From Crocinitomicaceae bacterium (lineage in GTDB: Bacteria; Bacteroidota; Bacteroidia; Flavobacteriales_G; Salibacteraceae), in the NCBI GenBank assembly GCA_002707155.1, contig PAME01000002.1:1-64000 (forward strand): a DNA stretch of 64,000 nt. Direction: 5' to 3'. The notes beneath the pieces were generated by a model. It ran no database searches. It had not been told where the DNA came from and saw nothing but the letters and a program-made list of their open reading frames with translations. A program made the translations under genes and the position numbers. Within the stretch, counting starts at the first letter, position 1, and each line of letters opens with the position of its first letter. Below are positions 63,668-64,000 of the stretch, piece by piece.

Positions 63668-64000
63668 ATGAGTCAAAAAAGTTACTACGATCCCGAAGAT
63701 TTAAAAAACTTTGGAAAAATCACAGAGTGGAATAAAAATTTAGGTGATAAGTTTTTCGATTGGTACGGTGATGTATTTCAACCGGGAGCGCTCACCGCTC
63801 GAGAAAAATCTTTAATTGCATTAGCAGTGTCACACGCGGTTCAGTGCCCTTATTGTATTGATGCCTATACTGTTGATACTCTAGAAAAGGGATGTAATGA
63901 AGAAGAAATGATGGAAGCCGTGCATGTGGCTGGTGCAATTCGTGGCGGCGCGACAATGGTACATGGAACGCAAATGATGAAAAAAGCCAAAAAACTGAGT
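63668..64000 (+). CDS. Arsenosugar cluster-type peroxidase-like protein (partial, cut by window edge)
   Basis: Begins ATG at 63668; 111 codons are open to the window edge, so the 3' end is missing. It is a carboxymuconolactone decarboxylase/AhpD-fold protein: EKSLIALAVSHAVQCPYCID holds the CxxC redox pair, and IRGGATMVHGTQMM follows. The N-terminus (MSQKSYYDPEDLKNFGKI) and this pattern fit the small family named arsenosugar biosynthesis-associated peroxidase-like protein. Near full length, so few residues are missing. A radical SAM arsS gene would be expected next, outside the window. Confidence 0.85.
   Translation, partial: MSQKSYYDPEDLKNFGKITEWNKNLGDKFFDWYGDVFQPGALTAREKSLIALAVSHAVQCPYCIDAYTVDTLEKGCNEEEMMEAVHVAGAIRGGATMVHGTQMMKKAKKLS

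Noticed and set aside
1..64000. Search for tRNA, rRNA, insertion sequences, integrases, phage genes and attachment sites.
   Set aside because: Nothing recognisable found by eye; gene order and composition look like a continuous core chromosome. A tRNA or IS scan would confirm this.

Overview
The window looks like chromosomal DNA of a free-living, probably marine member of the Bacteroidota, close to the Flavobacteriia. Five things support this: AT-rich DNA; TAnnTTTG-type -7 promoter boxes before several genes; SprA, the type IX secretion translocon; a methionine synthase split over two genes; and an alternative complex III plus aa3-type oxidase respiratory chain. No rRNA, tRNA, CRISPR array, prophage or insertion sequence was seen. 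Nearly all of the window is coding.

Layout, left to right. 0.3-3.6 kb: tsaB behind an RND/MFP adaptor and a TolC-type channel (minus strand). 3.7-8.1 kb: a group of exported, mostly undescribed proteins, namely a TPR-like protein, a LolA-like protein, a secreted YidD-domain protein, two paralogous TPR proteins ending in a PGxGxFYAG membrane module, and a TM2-domain protein. 8.1-12.4 kb: a SAM-I riboswitch followed by metH N-part, a QueF-like protein without its catalytic Cys, and metH C-part. 12.4-16.4 kb: haem o synthase, two subunit III proteins, subunit IV, a Cu-site-less SCO-like protein, a DUF420 protein and a small CxxC protein (oxidase subunits and assembly). 16.5-22.7 kb: gmd-fcl-Wzi-like-WecA-like-Wzi-like, a surface polysaccharide operon. 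22.8-26.0 kb: deoC-ALDH-truncated ALDH. 26.1-37.8 kb: the flavobacterial block malic enzyme-ruvA-sprA, then gcvH and a TonB protein.

37.9-42.4 kb (plus strand): a sirtuin, then TlpA-like, DUF6029, Omp28-like and beta-barrel envelope proteins. 42.4-44.3 kb: queG and ruvB. 44.4-55.7 kb: the electron-transfer locus actABCDEF-ctaC-ctaD, from quinol through alternative complex III to oxygen; its oxidase subunits III/IV and haem o synthase are in the separate 12-16 kb operon. 55.9-61.0 kb: a SPOR protein, then rimP-nusA-infB, whose leader appears to contain a terminator-like hairpin. 61.1-62.7 kb: a MORN-2 repeat protein. 62.9-64.0 kb: a DUF547 protein and a carboxymuconolactone-decarboxylase-fold protein cut by the window edge, a pair that resembles the start of a bacterial arsenosugar-type cluster.

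Best candidates for something undescribed: the secreted-YidD/TPR-PGxGxFYAG/TM2 group; the Cys-less QueF paralogue inside a SAM-riboswitch methionine synthase operon; the paired intact and catalytically truncated aldehyde dehydrogenases with DeoC; and a possible NusA-responsive hairpin before rimP-nusA-infB.
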